Part shown: one piece after another, positions 39,042-46,863 of the stretch
Layout: the number at the start of each line of letters is the position of its first letter
Position numbering within the stretch: the stretch's first letter is position 1
Source: Sphingomonas_R arantia
GTDB taxonomy: Bacteria > Pseudomonadota > Alphaproteobacteria > Sphingomonadales > Sphingomonadaceae
Reading direction: 5' to 3'
DNA: 64,000 nt
Assembly: GCF_042682045.1 (NCBI RefSeq)
Contig: NZ_JBHUGS010000001.1
Coordinates: forward strand, 682,001 to 746,000
The notes under the pieces: generated by a model
The model's database searches: none
What the model saw: only the letters and a program-made list of their open reading frames with translations
What the model was told of the DNA's origin: nothing
Translations under genes and position numbers: made by a program

Positions 39042-41951
39042 TTACATCCGGTAGGACACGCGCAGGTAGCCGAACTGGCCTGGGACGTCGTAGGTCGTCG
39101 GATCGTAGTTCGGGCCGGTGCAGGTCGTGCAGGCGGGCGGGTCCTGGTTGAAGACGTTGCGGACGCCGACCGTGAAGTCGTATTTCCGGTCGAGGAAGGC
39201 GGGCGACAGGGTCAGCTGCACGTCGCCGTAGAAAGTGTTCTTCAGCCGGGCGCCGGTGTTTTGGGTGACGTGGTTGATGTAGCGGCCGGTGAACGACGCC
39301 TCGAAATCGGCGATGCTCCAGCTGACCACGCCGGTGCCCTTATACTTCGGGTAGGACTGGTCGGGCGAACCACGGGTGGTGCCGCGGTAGCTGATCGCGC
39401 TGAACCCGGTTGAGGTGGGCGTCGTCTCCGTATACTTCATCAGGTGGTTGCCGTTGAGCGACAGGCCGAAGATGCCGGCCGCGGTCTGCGGCGAGCGGTA
39501 GCTGAGCGTCAGATCGATGCCGCGCGTGCGGATCTGCCCGATATTCTGGAGCAGGCCGACGATGCTGGAGATGCGGCCGCTGCTGCTGCGGATGACGTTG
39601 GAGCAGCTGAGCGCGTCGCCGGCTTCGCTGCAGCGGGCCAGCGTGACTTGCGGGTTGGTCGAGGCGATCGCGCCGGACACCTTGATGTCGTAATAGTTGG
39701 CCTCCAGCGCGAACTGGCTGGCGAAGCCGCTGTCGCGTAGAAAGGCGGGGCTGAGCACGCCGCCGAACAGCCAGGTCTTCGAGGTTTCGGGGGCGAGCGC
39801 GCGGTTGCCGCCGGTCGTCACGCCGAGCTGCCCGGTCGGTTCCTGGTAGCTGCCGTTGGTCGGCACGCCGTTCGCCGCGCAGTTGGCGCGCACCGTGTCG
39901 GACGCCTGGTAGCGCGAGCCGGGAATGTTGCTGCACGGATCGGGGATGCCGATGTCGGACCGCGACTGCGCACCGAACAGTTCGCCGATGCTGGGGGCGC
40001 GGAACCCCTCTGCAAAGGAGGCGCGGAAGAGCAGATCGGAGATCGGTTTCCACAGGCCGGTGGCGGTGTAGGTCGTGTTGCTGCCGCTGGTCGAATAGTT
40101 GACGTGGCGGACCGCGCCCGATGCCTCCAGCGAGTTGAAGAACGGCACGTCCTTCAGCAGGGGCACGCGGATTTCGCCGTAGAATTCGTCGGAGTTGAAC
40201 GAGCCGCTGGCCGCCTGCGCCGGGATGTCCGCGCCGAAGCCCGCCTGGATCAGCGGATCGGGCGTGAACGAGCCCTTCTGGTAGCGATGTTCGTAGCCGA
40301 CCGCGATGCCGACCGGGCCGGCGGGCAGGTCGAACAGCTCACCGGTCAGGTTGGCGGTGTAGTCGCGCAGTTCCTGGCTGCTGCGCGCGCGTTCGGTAAA
40401 GCCGACGAAGGCGAGCATCGCCGGGGTGATCGAGCCCGCGCCGCCGAAGATGTTGAACGGCACGCATTCGCCGGTGCATTGCGCGACCGGGCCGAGCGCC
40501 TGGGCGAGGCGTTGCGTGTTGATGTTGCCGGTGAACACCTGCTTGGCGTCGTTGAAGCCCTGCACCGCGTTCACGTCCCAGTAGAAGGTCCGTTCGCCGA
40601 GCTGGAACTTGCCGTCGAGCGTCGCGGTGACCGACATCGTGTCGACCCGCTGGTTGTAGGTGCGCTGCCCCGCCTCGACCAGGCGGCGGCCGACCAGTGC
40701 GTAGTTCGCCGGCGGCTGGCCTGTGCCGCCCGCCGACAGCGTGACGCCGAACGGGTTGAACGGGTTGGTCGCGTCGATCGAGATGCGGTCGGTCAGCGTG
40801 CCGGTGCCGGCGTCGGGACCGACGTTCAGCGGCAAGAAGGCGGCCTGGTTCTGCGAATTGCGGTGATTGTAGATCGCCCGAACGCGCAGGTTGATGTCGG
40901 AGCCCAGCTCCTGCTTGAAGTTGACGAACGCGCCGTAACGCTCCGACGGCGTCAGGAAGTAGTTGAACGGCGAGAAGTTGAAGCGGTCCGCCGTCGTGAA
41001 AGCGCGGAAATCGCCGCCGACCAACGTGGGATCGTAGACGCCGCGGGTGGTGAGCCCGTTCTGGCGGACGGTGAGCGTGCCGCCCTGCGGACGCACCGCG
41101 TTGCCCTGGTTGAACACGATGCGTCCGCCGAGTGCCGCGCCGGAGCAACCGCCGCGCGGGTCCTCGCAGGTCGTCTGGCCCGGGTTGGGGAATTGCGAGA
41201 TGCTGCGATCGGCGGTGCGGACGCTGCCTTCCTTCACATAGCTACCGCCGAAGACGAGCGAGGTGGTCGGACCCTTCACGCCGTAGCTGATGTCGCCATT
41301 GTAGGAGTCGCCGTCGCCTGCGCGGAACGTGCCGAACTGGCCGGACATGCGCAGGCCCTGCTGGCTGGTCTTGGTGATGATGTTGACGACGCCGGCGATG
41401 GCGTCCGATCCGTAGAGCGGCGACTGGCCGGATTGCAGGACCTCGATCCGCTCGATCGAGCTGTTGGGGATGGTGTTCAGATCGACGGTGCCGGGGATGC
41501 CGCTGGCCGATGCGCCGTTGACGTAGCGCAGGCCGTCGACCAGCACGAGTGTGCGCTTGGCGAGCAGATAGCGCAGGTCGATTTCGGACGAGCCGGCGCC
41601 GACGCCGCCGCCGTCCTGCGGATTGCCGATGTTGCCGGAATTGTTGACCTTCGTGTTGAGGCCACCGGCGGCGCTGGGCAGGCGCTGGAGGATATCCGCG
41701 ACGGAGGTGAGGCCGGTCTGGGCGAGCGCCGCGCTGTCGAGCGTGACGACGGGCGAGCGCTGTTCCAGCGGGTTCTGCCGGATGCGGGAGCCGGTGACGA
41801 TGATGTCGTCGGGCGTGTCCGCGGCCTCGTTGGTCGATGCGCTGGCGGACGCGGCCGGGCCGACGTCGACGGCCTGCGCATGGGCGGCACCCGCGAGCAG
41901 CATGGCGGGAAGGCATATGCCCGAGCGAAGGAAGGTTCGGTTCAGCGTCAT
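39042..41951 (-). CDS. TonB-dependent outer-membrane receptor
   Basis: The 969-residue product has a signal peptide ending GAAHAQA, a TonB-box region (DIIVTGSRIRQNPLEQ), a plug (ADILQRLPSAAGGLN, RTLVLVDGLRYVNG, IERIEVLQSGQSPLYGSD) and a barrel ending in LRVSYRM. The plug is of the oar / iron-complex-like class seen often in sphingomonads. Pairs of cysteines (CEDPRGGC, CTGEC, CTTCTG) suggest disulphides in external loops. AGGGGG precedes ATG 41951. There are no enzyme genes beside it, so the substrate cannot be guessed. Confidence 0.92.
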   Translation of the reverse strand: MTLNRTFLRSGICLPAMLLAGAAHAQAVDVGPAASASASTNEAADTPDDIIVTGSRIRQNPLEQRSPVVTLDSAALAQTGLTSVADILQRLPSAAGGLNTKVNNSGNIGNPQDGGGVGAGSSEIDLRYLLAKRTLVLVDGLRYVNGASASGIPGTVDLNTIPNSSIERIEVLQSGQSPLYGSDAIAGVVNIITKTSQQGLRMSGQFGTFRAGDGDSYNGDISYGVKGPTTSLVFGGSYVKEGSVRTADRSISQFPNPGQTTCEDPRGGCSGAALGGRIVFNQGNAVRPQGGTLTVRQNGLTTRGVYDPTLVGGDFRAFTTADRFNFSPFNYFLTPSERYGAFVNFKQELGSDINLRVRAIYNHRNSQNQAAFLPLNVGPDAGTGTLTDRISIDATNPFNPFGVTLSAGGTGQPPANYALVGRRLVEAGQRTYNQRVDTMSVTATLDGKFQLGERTFYWDVNAVQGFNDAKQVFTGNINTQRLAQALGPVAQCTGECVPFNIFGGAGSITPAMLAFVGFTERARSSQELRDYTANLTGELFDLPAGPVGIAVGYEHRYQKGSFTPDPLIQAGFGADIPAQAASGSFNSDEFYGEIRVPLLKDVPFFNSLEASGAVRHVNYSTSGSNTTYTATGLWKPISDLLFRASFAEGFRAPSIGELFGAQSRSDIGIPDPCSNIPGSRYQASDTVRANCAANGVPTNGSYQEPTGQLGVTTGGNRALAPETSKTWLFGGVLSPAFLRDSGFASQFALEANYYDIKVSGAIASTNPQVTLARCSEAGDALSCSNVIRSSSGRISSIVGLLQNIGQIRTRGIDLTLSYRSPQTAAGIFGLSLNGNHLMKYTETTPTSTGFSAISYRGTTRGSPDQSYPKYKGTGVVSWSIADFEASFTGRYINHVTQNTGARLKNTFYGDVQLTLSPAFLDRKYDFTVGVRNVFNQDPPACTTCTGPNYDPTTYDVPGQFGYLRVSYRM

Positions 41952-42275
41952 CGTCAGGCCCCCTGATTGATCCGAGCCGCAAGGTTCGGGAAAACAGGGT
42001 GCGCCGCAATAGTCCGCCATCATTCGGCAACAGTTTGGCAACGAAGTTTCAACGAGTGTTACAATGCTGCAACATGCGGGAATGGGTGGGGGTCGGGCTC
42101 AGGAGGGCGCAGCGCTTCGGTGTTGGCGTCGGGGCGAAGGCTGGCGGGGATCGCGACCGTCCGGCTGCGAGACCGTCATGGTTTTGACGTTGACGCAGTG
42201 CAGCATAAAACTTTACAGGCCTCGCTGCTAATATGCCAAGCTGATCCGGCGCAGCCTTAGCGCTGGAGGCACCGC
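41952..42275. other. Divergent intergenic region, TonB receptor / rhlE
   Basis: This 324-base gap holds no gene. For the plus strand, TTGACG (42184-42189), a 16-base spacer and TAAAAC (42206-42211) form a plausible promoter for the helicase. GGAGG (42265-42269) is its ribosome binding site. The AT-richer part at 42015-42075 should hold the receptor promoter, but no clear hexamers are seen. Confidence 0.45.
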
Positions 42276-43562
42276 GTGATGACGACCATGACTTTTGCAG
42301 ATCTCGATCTGGCACCGTCCCTGCTGCAGGCATTGGCGGAGGAGGGCTATGTGAGCCCGACGCCGATCCAGGCGCAGTCGATCCCGTTGCTGTTGCAGGG
42401 CCGTGACATACTCGGCATGGCGCAGACCGGCACGGGCAAGACCGCGGCGTTCGCGCTGCCGCTGCTCCATCGGCTTGCCGCCAACCCACGACCGGCGCCG
42501 CGGGGCGGGGCGCGTATCCTGGTCCTGGCGCCGACGCGCGAACTGGTGTCGCAGATCGCCGCCGGCTTCGAGAGTTTCGGCCGTCACCTGTCGCTGAGCA
42601 TCACGACGATCTTCGGTGGGGTCAGTCAGTTCCATCAGGTCAAGGCGCTCGAGGCCGGCGTCGACATCATCGTGGCGGCGCCGGGGCGGCTGCTCGACTT
42701 GGTCGACCAGGGGCTGTGCAACCTGTCCGCGCTCGAGGCGCTGGTGCTGGACGAAGCGGACCAGATGCTCGACATGGGCTTTGCCAAGCCGATCGAGCGG
42801 ATCGTCGCGACGCTGCCGAGCGATCGCCATACGCTGCTGTTTTCGGCGACGATGCCGAAGTCCATCGCGACGCTGGCGCAGAGCCTGCTGCGCGATCCGG
42901 CAAAGGTCGAGATCGCGCCGCCGTCGACGACGGTCGAACGGATCGAGCAGTCGGTGATGTTCCTCGATGCGGCCGACAAGAAGACCGCGCTGCTGGCGCT
43001 GCTGCGGACGCCGGAGATCGGCCAGGCGGTCGTGTTCACGCTGCAGAAGAACATCGCGAACGAAGTGTGCGCGTTCATCAGCGAGGGGGGGATCACCGCC
43101 GAGGCGCTGCACGGCAACAAGTCGCAGGGTCAGCGGGAGCGCGCGCTGGATGCGTTCCGCGCCGGGACGGTGCAGGTGCTGGTCGCGACCGATATCGCGG
43201 CGCGCGGGATCGACGTCGACACGGTGACGCATGTGTTCAACCACGACCTGCCGAGCCTGCCGGAAAGCTATGTCCACCGGATCGGCCGCACCGGTCGGGC
43301 GGGGCGCAGCGGCTTTGCGGTAACGCTGTGCGATGCCGAGCAGCGTGCCTGGCTGCATGATGTGGAGCGGGAAATCGGGCTCGCGCTTATGGTGCGCGAC
43401 GATCACCCGTGGCATTGCGAGGTTGCGCGTCATTCGACGAAGCGGGCGCCCGTGCTGGGCGGCGGGCCGGTCAAGCAGGTCAAGCCGCAGAAGGACCGTG
43501 AGCGCAAGATCTGGACCGAGGAAGAGAAGCTGGCGGCGCGAATGGCGGCACGGGCCGCCTGA
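42276..43562 (+). CDS. rhlE: DEAD-box RNA helicase, RhlE type
   Basis: The 428-residue protein shows all motifs in order: Q motif (YVSPTPIQAQSIP), Walker A AQTGTGKT, PTRELVSQ, DEAD (VLDEADQMLDMG), SAT (LLFSATMP), the ALHGNKSQ region, TDIAARGIDV and HRIGRTGRAG. A short basic tail follows, as in RhlE rather than the longer DeaD. It unwinds RNA during ribosome assembly, decay or cold adaptation. GTG 42276 and ATG 42279 both fit the GGAGG site. A very strong terminator follows. Confidence 0.93.
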   Translation: MMTTMTFADLDLAPSLLQALAEEGYVSPTPIQAQSIPLLLQGRDILGMAQTGTGKTAAFALPLLHRLAANPRPAPRGGARILVLAPTRELVSQIAAGFESFGRHLSLSITTIFGGVSQFHQVKALEAGVDIIVAAPGRLLDLVDQGLCNLSALEALVLDEADQMLDMGFAKPIERIVATLPSDRHTLLFSATMPKSIATLAQSLLRDPAKVEIAPPSTTVERIEQSVMFLDAADKKTALLALLRTPEIGQAVVFTLQKNIANEVCAFISEGGITAEALHGNKSQGQRERALDAFRAGTVQVLVATDIAARGIDVDTVTHVFNHDLPSLPESYVHRIGRTGRAGRSGFAVTLCDAEQRAWLHDVEREIGLALMVRDDHPWHCEVARHSTKRAPVLGGGPVKQVKPQKDRERKIWTEEEKLAARMAARAA

Positions 43563-43603
43563 ACGGATTGCCGAACGGCGGCAGCTTGCAGAACGTCAGG
43601 TAA

Positions 43604-43645
43604 AGGATCGGGCGGGGGTGGTCGGGACCACCTCCGCCCGATCCT
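43604..43645. terminator. Bidirectional terminator, rhlE / RTX gene
   Basis: A 19-bp stem (43604-43622 with 43627-43645, one G-T pair) closes the loop CGGG. ATTTGTT follows on the plus strand. It lies between two convergent genes, 42 bases after rhlE and six bases from the RTX stop codon. Confidence 0.85.
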
Positions 43646-43650
43646 ATTTG

Positions 43651-45411
43651 TTACCAGGTGCCCACGACGTCCGGGGTTATCACGGGCATGTCGGCGACCC
43701 ACATGGCGGCATGCGCGGTATCGTCGGCACCAAAGGCCGCGACCGACGGCGTACCGAACAGGACGTCCGATGCGGTGACGGCGTTCTCACCGGTCACCTG
43801 GACGCGCAGATCGATCGAGCCGTTGCCGCCCAGATCGAAGTCGACGAACGTGTTGCCGCCGCCCGACGTGATCTGGAAGCTGTCGGCGGCGTTCGTGTAG
43901 AGCCCCTGGGCATCGATCTTGTCGACGGTCGTTTCGAAGTCGGTGATGACATCCGAAGCGGCGACGGTCGAGTCGCCGGCCAGGACGAACCGGAACATGT
44001 CCGCGCCGCTGCCGCCGGTCAGCGTATCGCTGCCGAGGCCGCCCTGCAGGACGTCGTTGCCGAGGTTGCCGAACAGCTGGTCGTCGCCGCGGCCGCCATA
44101 GACCAGGTCGTCGCCCTGGCCGCCGTAGAGCGTGTCGTTGCCGACATTGCCGTACAGCACGTCGTTGTCCTGGTTGCCGTAGAGGATGTCGTCGCCGTCA
44201 TCGCCCTGCAGCGTGTCCGCACCGATGTTGCCGTACAGGACATCGTTCCCGAGGTTGCCGAACAGCGTGTCGTTACCGTCGCCGCCGGACACCAAGTCGT
44301 TGCCCTGACCGCCGAACAGCGAGTCGTTGCCGGCATCGCCCGAGAGCGTATCGTCGCCCTGGTTGCCGTACAGCGTGTCGTCGCCGATATTGCCGAACAG
44401 CGTGTCGTTACCGAGACCCGCGGTCAGCAGGTCGTTGCCCTGGCCACCGAAGAGCGTATCGGCGCCGTCGCCGCCGTTCAGATTGTCGTCGCCCTGGTTG
44501 CCGTACAGCGTGTCGTCGCCGAGGCCGCCGCTCAGCGTGTCGATGCCCAGGCCGCCGGTCAGCAGGTCGTTGCCCTCGCCGCCGATGAGCAGGTCGTTCC
44601 CGGTGCTGCCGGTGATCGTGTCGTTTCCGCCGCGACCGTCGAAGGTGATGCCGGTCTGGCCGTCATCGGCGTAGGACAGCACGCTGAAGACGTTCGCGTT
44701 GTCGTCGCCCGCGATCGACGACCGGCTGCCGCCGTCGGCCGCCGCAATGACGTTCTCGATACCCGAAAGCGCAAAGAAGGAGCTGGCCGAATAGGCCGTG
44801 CCTGCGGCCAGATCGACCTGGAACCCGTTGTCGAGACCGAGCGTATCGACGCCATCGCCGCCCGAGATCGCCCCGGTCGTCTTGGTGGAGGCGATGCCCG
44901 ATGCGAAGATGTAGTCGTCGCCCGAGCCGCTGTTGACGGTCCGGTTGCCGGACAGATAGATTTCGGTGTTGGCGCTGCCGACGACGTCGAGCTGGAGCTG
45001 GGCGCCTTCGCTGCCCGTGAACAGTTCGACATAGCTGCCGGCGCGGACGATGACCTGCTCGATGCCGTTGAGGGCATAGCGCTGCGTTCCGACGAACACG
45101 CCGAGCGATTCGCCGTCATCGGTATCGACCGCGCCGATCGTGGTCGGTGCGATGCCGCTCAGGTCGAGAAGGTCGTTGCCCTCGCCGCCGATGATGCTGC
45201 CGGTGCCGAGATCCTCGCCGCTGTCATCCGTGACGCTGAAGCGGAACACGTCGTCGCCCTCGCCGCCGTCGAGGACGTCGGCGCCGAGGCTGCCGTTGAT
45301 GAAATCATTGCCGGCATAGCCGTAGATCGTGTCCGAACCGTCCGTGCCGTTCAGGATATCGTCGCCATCGGTGCCGTCGATGACGTCGTTCGTGTATGCA
45401 GATTTCGCCAT
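43651..45411 (-). CDS. RTX (hemolysin-type calcium-binding repeat) protein
   Basis: The 586-residue protein has two short RTX-like starts (DGTDGDDILNGTDGSDTIYG), a beta-rich part, then a dense block of GGxGxDxLx nonapeptides at about residues 265-465 (for example GGQGNDLLTAGLGNDTLFG). Each binds calcium in a beta-roll. A C-terminal DVITDFETTVDKID segment follows, usual before type I secretion signals. No N-terminal signal peptide is present, so export by a type I system is expected, but none is encoded in the window. No enzyme domain is seen. It may be a surface or matrix protein. AGGAGAG precedes the ATG. Confidence 0.9.
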   Translation of the reverse strand: MAKSAYTNDVIDGTDGDDILNGTDGSDTIYGYAGNDFINGSLGADVLDGGEGDDVFRFSVTDDSGEDLGTGSIIGGEGNDLLDLSGIAPTTIGAVDTDDGESLGVFVGTQRYALNGIEQVIVRAGSYVELFTGSEGAQLQLDVVGSANTEIYLSGNRTVNSGSGDDYIFASGIASTKTTGAISGGDGVDTLGLDNGFQVDLAAGTAYSASSFFALSGIENVIAAADGGSRSSIAGDDNANVFSVLSYADDGQTGITFDGRGGNDTITGSTGNDLLIGGEGNDLLTGGLGIDTLSGGLGDDTLYGNQGDDNLNGGDGADTLFGGQGNDLLTAGLGNDTLFGNIGDDTLYGNQGDDTLSGDAGNDSLFGGQGNDLVSGGDGNDTLFGNLGNDVLYGNIGADTLQGDDGDDILYGNQDNDVLYGNVGNDTLYGGQGDDLVYGGRGDDQLFGNLGNDVLQGGLGSDTLTGGSGADMFRFVLAGDSTVAASDVITDFETTVDKIDAQGLYTNAADSFQITSGGGNTFVDFDLGGNGSIDLRVQVTGENAVTASDVLFGTPSVAAFGADDTAHAAMWVADMPVITPDVVGTW

Positions 45412-45876
45412 TGTGTCTCTCCTGCCACCGCGCCCGCGGTCAGCTTATGGCGTCGTGTAGACGAAAGCCCGAAAACGCAAAGGTTAAGTCTTTGCAAAAA
45501 ACGGGACACTTTTTTTCTTGTGCGGGGGTCGGCGGGTTTCGAAAACGGCCTTGCCGTTAGGGAATAGACGTTCCGTGACATCGAACGTGCGGACGGGGAG
45601 TGCCGACAGACTAGGGCGCATGGTATAATATACTTTGCGAATTGCGCGGGTTTGCCCAGTTTTGCCTTCGCGACCGGGCCGAGTTTTCTGATCGGTGGAG
45701 GCGATGCCCGACCAAATGTGGCGGCATATGTGGCGGCATATAAAGCAGGCGAGGCGCGTTGAGCGACCCGTGGGTTTGGTGGGACGGGCGTGTCGCGCGT
45801 TCCGATCCGGACAGTGCGTCCCGCCGCCTTTTCGACGGGCACCGATCCGTCCGTCTCAAGACCAGAAAGCCTCATC
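45412..45876. other. Divergent intergenic region, RTX / EthD genes
   Basis: This 465-base gap codes for nothing convincing. Near the RTX start is an inverted repeat GCAAAG-GTTAAGT-CTTTGC (45477-45495), next to an A/T-rich tract with a seven-T run (45511-45517). Further on is a 12-base tandem repeat (45716-45739). In-frame codons continue upstream of the chosen EthD start as far as 45790, so the true start of that gene may lie inside this region. Confidence 0.5.
45716..45739 (+). repeat. Perfect 12-bp tandem repeat
   Basis: ATGTGGCGGCAT occurs twice with no spacer (45716-45727 and 45728-45739), directly followed by ATAAAG. It may be a regulator site for the downstream EthD-domain gene, or chance. 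Confidence 0.6.
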
Positions 45877-46794
45877 ATGCCCAGAGTTTCGATCACGAAC
45901 GACTATGCGGAGCGCGACGCGAGCATCGCGATCAACAGCTATACGACCGTGTTGCGCCGGCCGCGGGTGCCGCATGAGGTGTTCGCGACCTATTGGCGGG
46001 ATGTTCATGGGCCGCTGTGTTCGCGGATCCCGGGGCTCGGCTGGTATGTCCAGAACCATCTCAACCGCGCGCAGGACGCCCATTTGTGGCCGGCGATCGG
46101 GGGCATCACGCCGTTCGAGGATTATGAACTGGATGGCGGGGTCGAGATCGGCTTCGCAACCGCGGCGGACCAAGAGATCTTCAACGCGGCGAGCCACATC
46201 CTGTTCGCCGACGAGCAGAACATGTTCGCGGCGACCGTCGCCTATGCGCTGCCCAACGGGTCGCGGACGCTGATCGACCGGATCGCCGATCCGATCCCGA
46301 ACGGCAACGACGGGTTCGACCGGATCCATGTCCACTTCGGTGCGGCGGGGCGCGATGCCGGGGCGTTCGGTGCGTATATGACGGAGTTCGCCGAGACGCT
46401 GGCCGCGGACCCGGCGGTGCTGAAGCTGCGGCTGCACGTGCCGGACCTGTACGACAATGCCGAACCTGCGCCGCCGGCGCCGAACGTCGATCATCTGGTC
46501 CCGGCCGAACGCGCGCTGATCGCGGTGATCGAGTTCGCGTTCGAGACGCCGCTGACGCGTCGCGCGTTCTTCGAGTCCGAGGCGTTCCTGGCGACGCAGG
46601 CCGGGCAGGCGGCGCAGATCGCACATGCCTCCGCGTTCGCGGTGAGTGGCATCTACACCTATGTGCGCGACGGTCAGCTAACGACCGCGGGACTGCGGGG
46701 CAGCCGTCAGGCGGAGTTAATCGAGCGGCTGGGTGCGAACAATCAACTCACAAACGATGTGCGGCAGCTTATGCAGACGGGTTCCGTCGCGTAA
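45877..46794 (+). CDS. EthD-domain protein
   Basis: The 305-residue product from ATG 45877 has an EthD-type ferredoxin-like fold near its start (HEVFATYWRDVHGPLCSRIP, then GLGWYVQNHLNRA). A second related half follows (IHVHFGAAGRDAGAFGAYMT, then LKLRLHVPDLYDN). The TYWRDVHGPL signature is characteristic. EthD proteins accompany some oxygenase systems or act as small dimeric enzymes, and their role is mostly unknown. An upstream in-frame start at 45790 would add 29 residues. The gene has no operon partner and converges on the Glf fusion gene. Confidence 0.8.
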   Translation: MPRVSITNDYAERDASIAINSYTTVLRRPRVPHEVFATYWRDVHGPLCSRIPGLGWYVQNHLNRAQDAHLWPAIGGITPFEDYELDGGVEIGFATAADQEIFNAASHILFADEQNMFAATVAYALPNGSRTLIDRIADPIPNGNDGFDRIHVHFGAAGRDAGAFGAYMTEFAETLAADPAVLKLRLHVPDLYDNAEPAPPAPNVDHLVPAERALIAVIEFAFETPLTRRAFFESEAFLATQAGQAAQIAHASAFAVSGIYTYVRDGQLTTAGLRGSRQAELIERLGANNQLTNDVRQLMQTGSVA

Positions 46795-46806
46795 GCTGAA
46801 AGGCAG

Positions 46807-46839
46807 CGGGGGTGGTCTTGAAGATCATGGCCACCCCCG
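46807..46839. terminator. Hairpin between convergent EthD and Glf-fusion genes
   Basis: GGGGGTGG (46808-46815) pairs with CCACCCCC (46831-46838), extended by one further C-G pair, around a 15-base loop. It lies 12 bases after the EthD stop and 24 bases from the stop codon of the minus-strand gene. Confidence 0.6.
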
Positions 46840-46863
46840 TCGCTTGCTTATGACCGTCTCACG

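Noticed and set aside
44010..44640. Regular repeats of about 27 bases that could suggest a CRISPR array or satellite
   Set aside because: The units are degenerate, have no unique spacers and encode GGxGxDxLx nonapeptides in frame.
43333..45567. Plus-strand frame of 744 codons with VVALAAVE-like repeats
   Set aside because: It is the reverse-strand reading of the RTX nonapeptide repeats. Its repeats come from the other strand's coding array.
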